From an uncultured Prevotellaceae bacterium (GTDB taxonomy: Bacteria; Bacteroidota; Bacteroidia; Bacteroidales; Bacteroidaceae), in contig CAMJIA010000012.1 in assembly GCA_946405695.1 (NCBI GenBank), positions 1 through 33,587 of the forward strand: a stretch of 33,587 nucleotides of DNA, in the 5' to 3' direction. A program made the translations under genes and the position numbers. The notes below the pieces were generated by a model. That model saw only the letters and a program-made list of their open reading frames with translations, was not told where the DNA came from and searched no databases. Of the stretch, positions 32,402 through 33,587 are shown in pieces. The stretch's first letter is position 1. The number at the start of each line of letters is the position of its first letter.

Positions 32402-33391
32402 ATGAAGAAGTTTGTTTTAATGTTTAGCGTACTCTTCACAATGAGTGCTAGTGTGTTTGCTGAGGATCTGACAGTTACTCTTCAGCAAGGTGATGTAATG
32501 ACTCCATTCTACGGAGTAGATGCGTTTAAAAAGGCGTATGAGGCTGCTCCTGCTACAGGAGCTATTATTACACTTTCTGCCGGAACTTTCAATCCAGTAG
32601 AGTCGATAGAAAAATCGATGAAGATTATGGGTTATAATGCTTTGAGCAGTACATATAGTTACACCAAAATTGAAAGTGCAAAAATCCTTGCTGATAATGT
32701 GACTATCGAGGGAGTATTTTTTACAGGTAATGTAGAGTTAGGGAATATCTCAAACTGTCACATAAAAAGGTGTTACTTAAGTAACCGACTAACTGCCACG
32801 GCAACTCATACAAATACTTTTATAGACCAAAGTTTTGTTCAATATGATTATGCAATTGGAAGCGGAGCGAATTATGTTATAAAGAATTCCACCCTTACTG
32901 CTTTTTGTTCAAAAAATGCCATTAGTAATAAGGCCAAAATCACCAATTGTGTTATATGGAAATGGTGCTCAGGTTATAGCGGTGATTCCGATATAAAACA
33001 ACCCTATGCTATATATATGAACAATATTCTAGGAGGTTATAATCGTTCTGCTGCTATTTCGTATAAATGTGATGCAGTTTCAGAATACTATTACAACTAT
33101 TACGTTAGGTCATATGGCTCTTCATACGGCTATTCTGTTTCATATCCTACAGATTGTATAAATGAAGGTAATTCTACATATAGTGGTTATGAAAATGTTT
33201 CAAGTTCTCCCTGTACCAAAGCTTGGAATAAAACGGGAATGGATGGAACTGTTGTTGGAATTCTAGGAGGGACAGGCTTCTCTGCGCTTCCAAGTATTCC
33301 TCGTATTACAAGTAGTACTATTGACTCCCATACTGATTCTCAAGGAAAGTTCAATGTGAAGATATCTGCAACTATAGGATCTAATTTCTAG
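32402..33391 (+). CDS. Secreted parallel beta-helix-like protein of unknown function
   Basis: The protein is 329 residues from the ATG at 32402 (MKKFVLMFSVLFTMSASVFA signal peptide, cleavage before EDL). A TTG nine bases upstream is not needed. The mature N-terminus (DVMTPFYGVDAFKKAYEAAPATGAIITLSAG) is the usual opening of Bacteroidota proteins that set up a pectate-lyase-like beta-helix. It is followed by short repeating turns (NVTIEGVFFTGNVELGNISN, CHIKRCYL, NYVIKNSTL, KITNCVIW). No catalytic signature is seen. The C-terminal part is Ser/Tyr/Gly-rich. Codon use is AT-rich compared with the pectin enzymes. The following secreted gene is 9 bases downstream, so the two are probably co-transcribed surface components. 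Confidence 0.75.
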   Translation: MKKFVLMFSVLFTMSASVFAEDLTVTLQQGDVMTPFYGVDAFKKAYEAAPATGAIITLSAGTFNPVESIEKSMKIMGYNALSSTYSYTKIESAKILADNVTIEGVFFTGNVELGNISNCHIKRCYLSNRLTATATHTNTFIDQSFVQYDYAIGSGANYVIKNSTLTAFCSKNAISNKAKITNCVIWKWCSGYSGDSDIKQPYAIYMNNILGGYNRSAAISYKCDAVSEYYYNYYVRSYGSSYGYSVSYPTDCINEGNSTYSGYENVSSSPCTKAWNKTGMDGTVVGILGGTGFSALPSIPRITSSTIDSHTDSQGKFNVKISATIGSNF

Positions 33392-33400
33392 GAGTAAATT

Positions 33401-33587
33401 ATGAAAAGGCGAATTTTTATTACTTTTGTCTATTCATTTTTATCTCTATTGCCTGCCTTTGCTCAGAAATCATTGTCTCAGCTACAGTATTGGATTGACA
33501 GTGGGGAGAAGATGGAAAGTGTTTTCTCCGGGAATGATATCACTCTTGCAGTAGATGCAAGCAGTCTGACGGATGGACTCCATACTT
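33401..33587 (+). CDS. Secreted protein, N-terminal fragment (continues beyond window)
   Basis: Only 62 residues are visible: a signal peptide (MKRRIFITFVYSFLSLLPAFA) followed by QKSLSQLQYWIDSGEKMESV and DASSLTDGLHT. The QYWID ... GLHT pattern recalls repetitive Prevotella surface proteins with modules of the LQYWID...LREGLHTLNYRV type; this is a family resemblance, not a function. A GGAG motif 6 bases upstream of the ATG supports the start, and the gene is 9 bases after the beta-helix gene. Confidence 0.7.
   Translation, partial: MKRRIFITFVYSFLSLLPAFAQKSLSQLQYWIDSGEKMESVFSGNDITLAVDASSLTDGLHT

Overview
The window looks like chromosomal DNA from a Bacteroidota organism, most likely Prevotella or a close relative. 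Several promoters follow the Bacteroidota pattern (TTTG or TTGG, 19 bases, then TAnnTTTG). Gene content also fits: DUF4492-cydAB, nrfHA, an AraC-type sensor with Reg_prop repeats, secreted pectinases with C-terminal tails resembling type IX sorting domains, and a Bacteroidota-type S41 peptidase lipoprotein. No rRNA, tRNA, CRISPR array, integrase or complete insertion sequence was seen.

Layout. (1) 1-1238, minus: N-terminal part of an S41-type peptidase lipoprotein. (2) 1418-7213, minus: an export operon transcribed as coiled-coil membrane protein, TolC, HlyD, then two ABC-2 permeases, with no ATPase gene. (3) 7348-10892, plus: DUF4492-cydA-cydB (cytochrome bd oxidase), then a secreted basic protein with a small Cys/His domain; a shared terminator separates it from the next block. 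(4) 10922-21196, minus: a pectin locus with a PL9 pectate lyase, a membrane-spanning AraC-type sensor lacking kinase and receiver domains, and a 1689-residue protein joining a CE12-like acetylesterase to a CE8 pectin methylesterase. No SusC/SusD pair is present. (5) 21403-24215, plus: nrfH, nrfA and a NimA-like flavoprotein. (6) 24486-31818, plus: a defence operon hsdR-hsdM-yhcG-type nuclease-hsdS-abiH. (7) 31819-33587: a poorly coding stretch with a good promoter and a probable frameshifted small gene, then a secreted beta-helix-like protein and the start of another secreted protein.

How the genes work together. The cyd and nrf blocks serve low-oxygen and nitrite respiration. The pectin block would remove acetyl and methyl groups from pectin and cleave the de-esterified backbone, under a local sensor. 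The defence operon combines type I restriction-modification with an added PD-(D/E)XK nuclease and an abortive-infection protein. Base composition changes inside it: hsdR, hsdM and the conserved parts of hsdS resemble the host, whereas the nuclease, both hsdS recognition domains and abiH are visibly AT-richer.

The most unusual signal cuts across all these blocks. At least seven small tandem arrays have a 7-bp period, with several unrelated unit sequences. They lie in intergenic DNA and also inside coding sequence: cydB, the tolC signal peptide, and the linker and last codons of the sensor. Because 7 is not a multiple of 3, gain or loss of one unit in a coding array would shift the frame.
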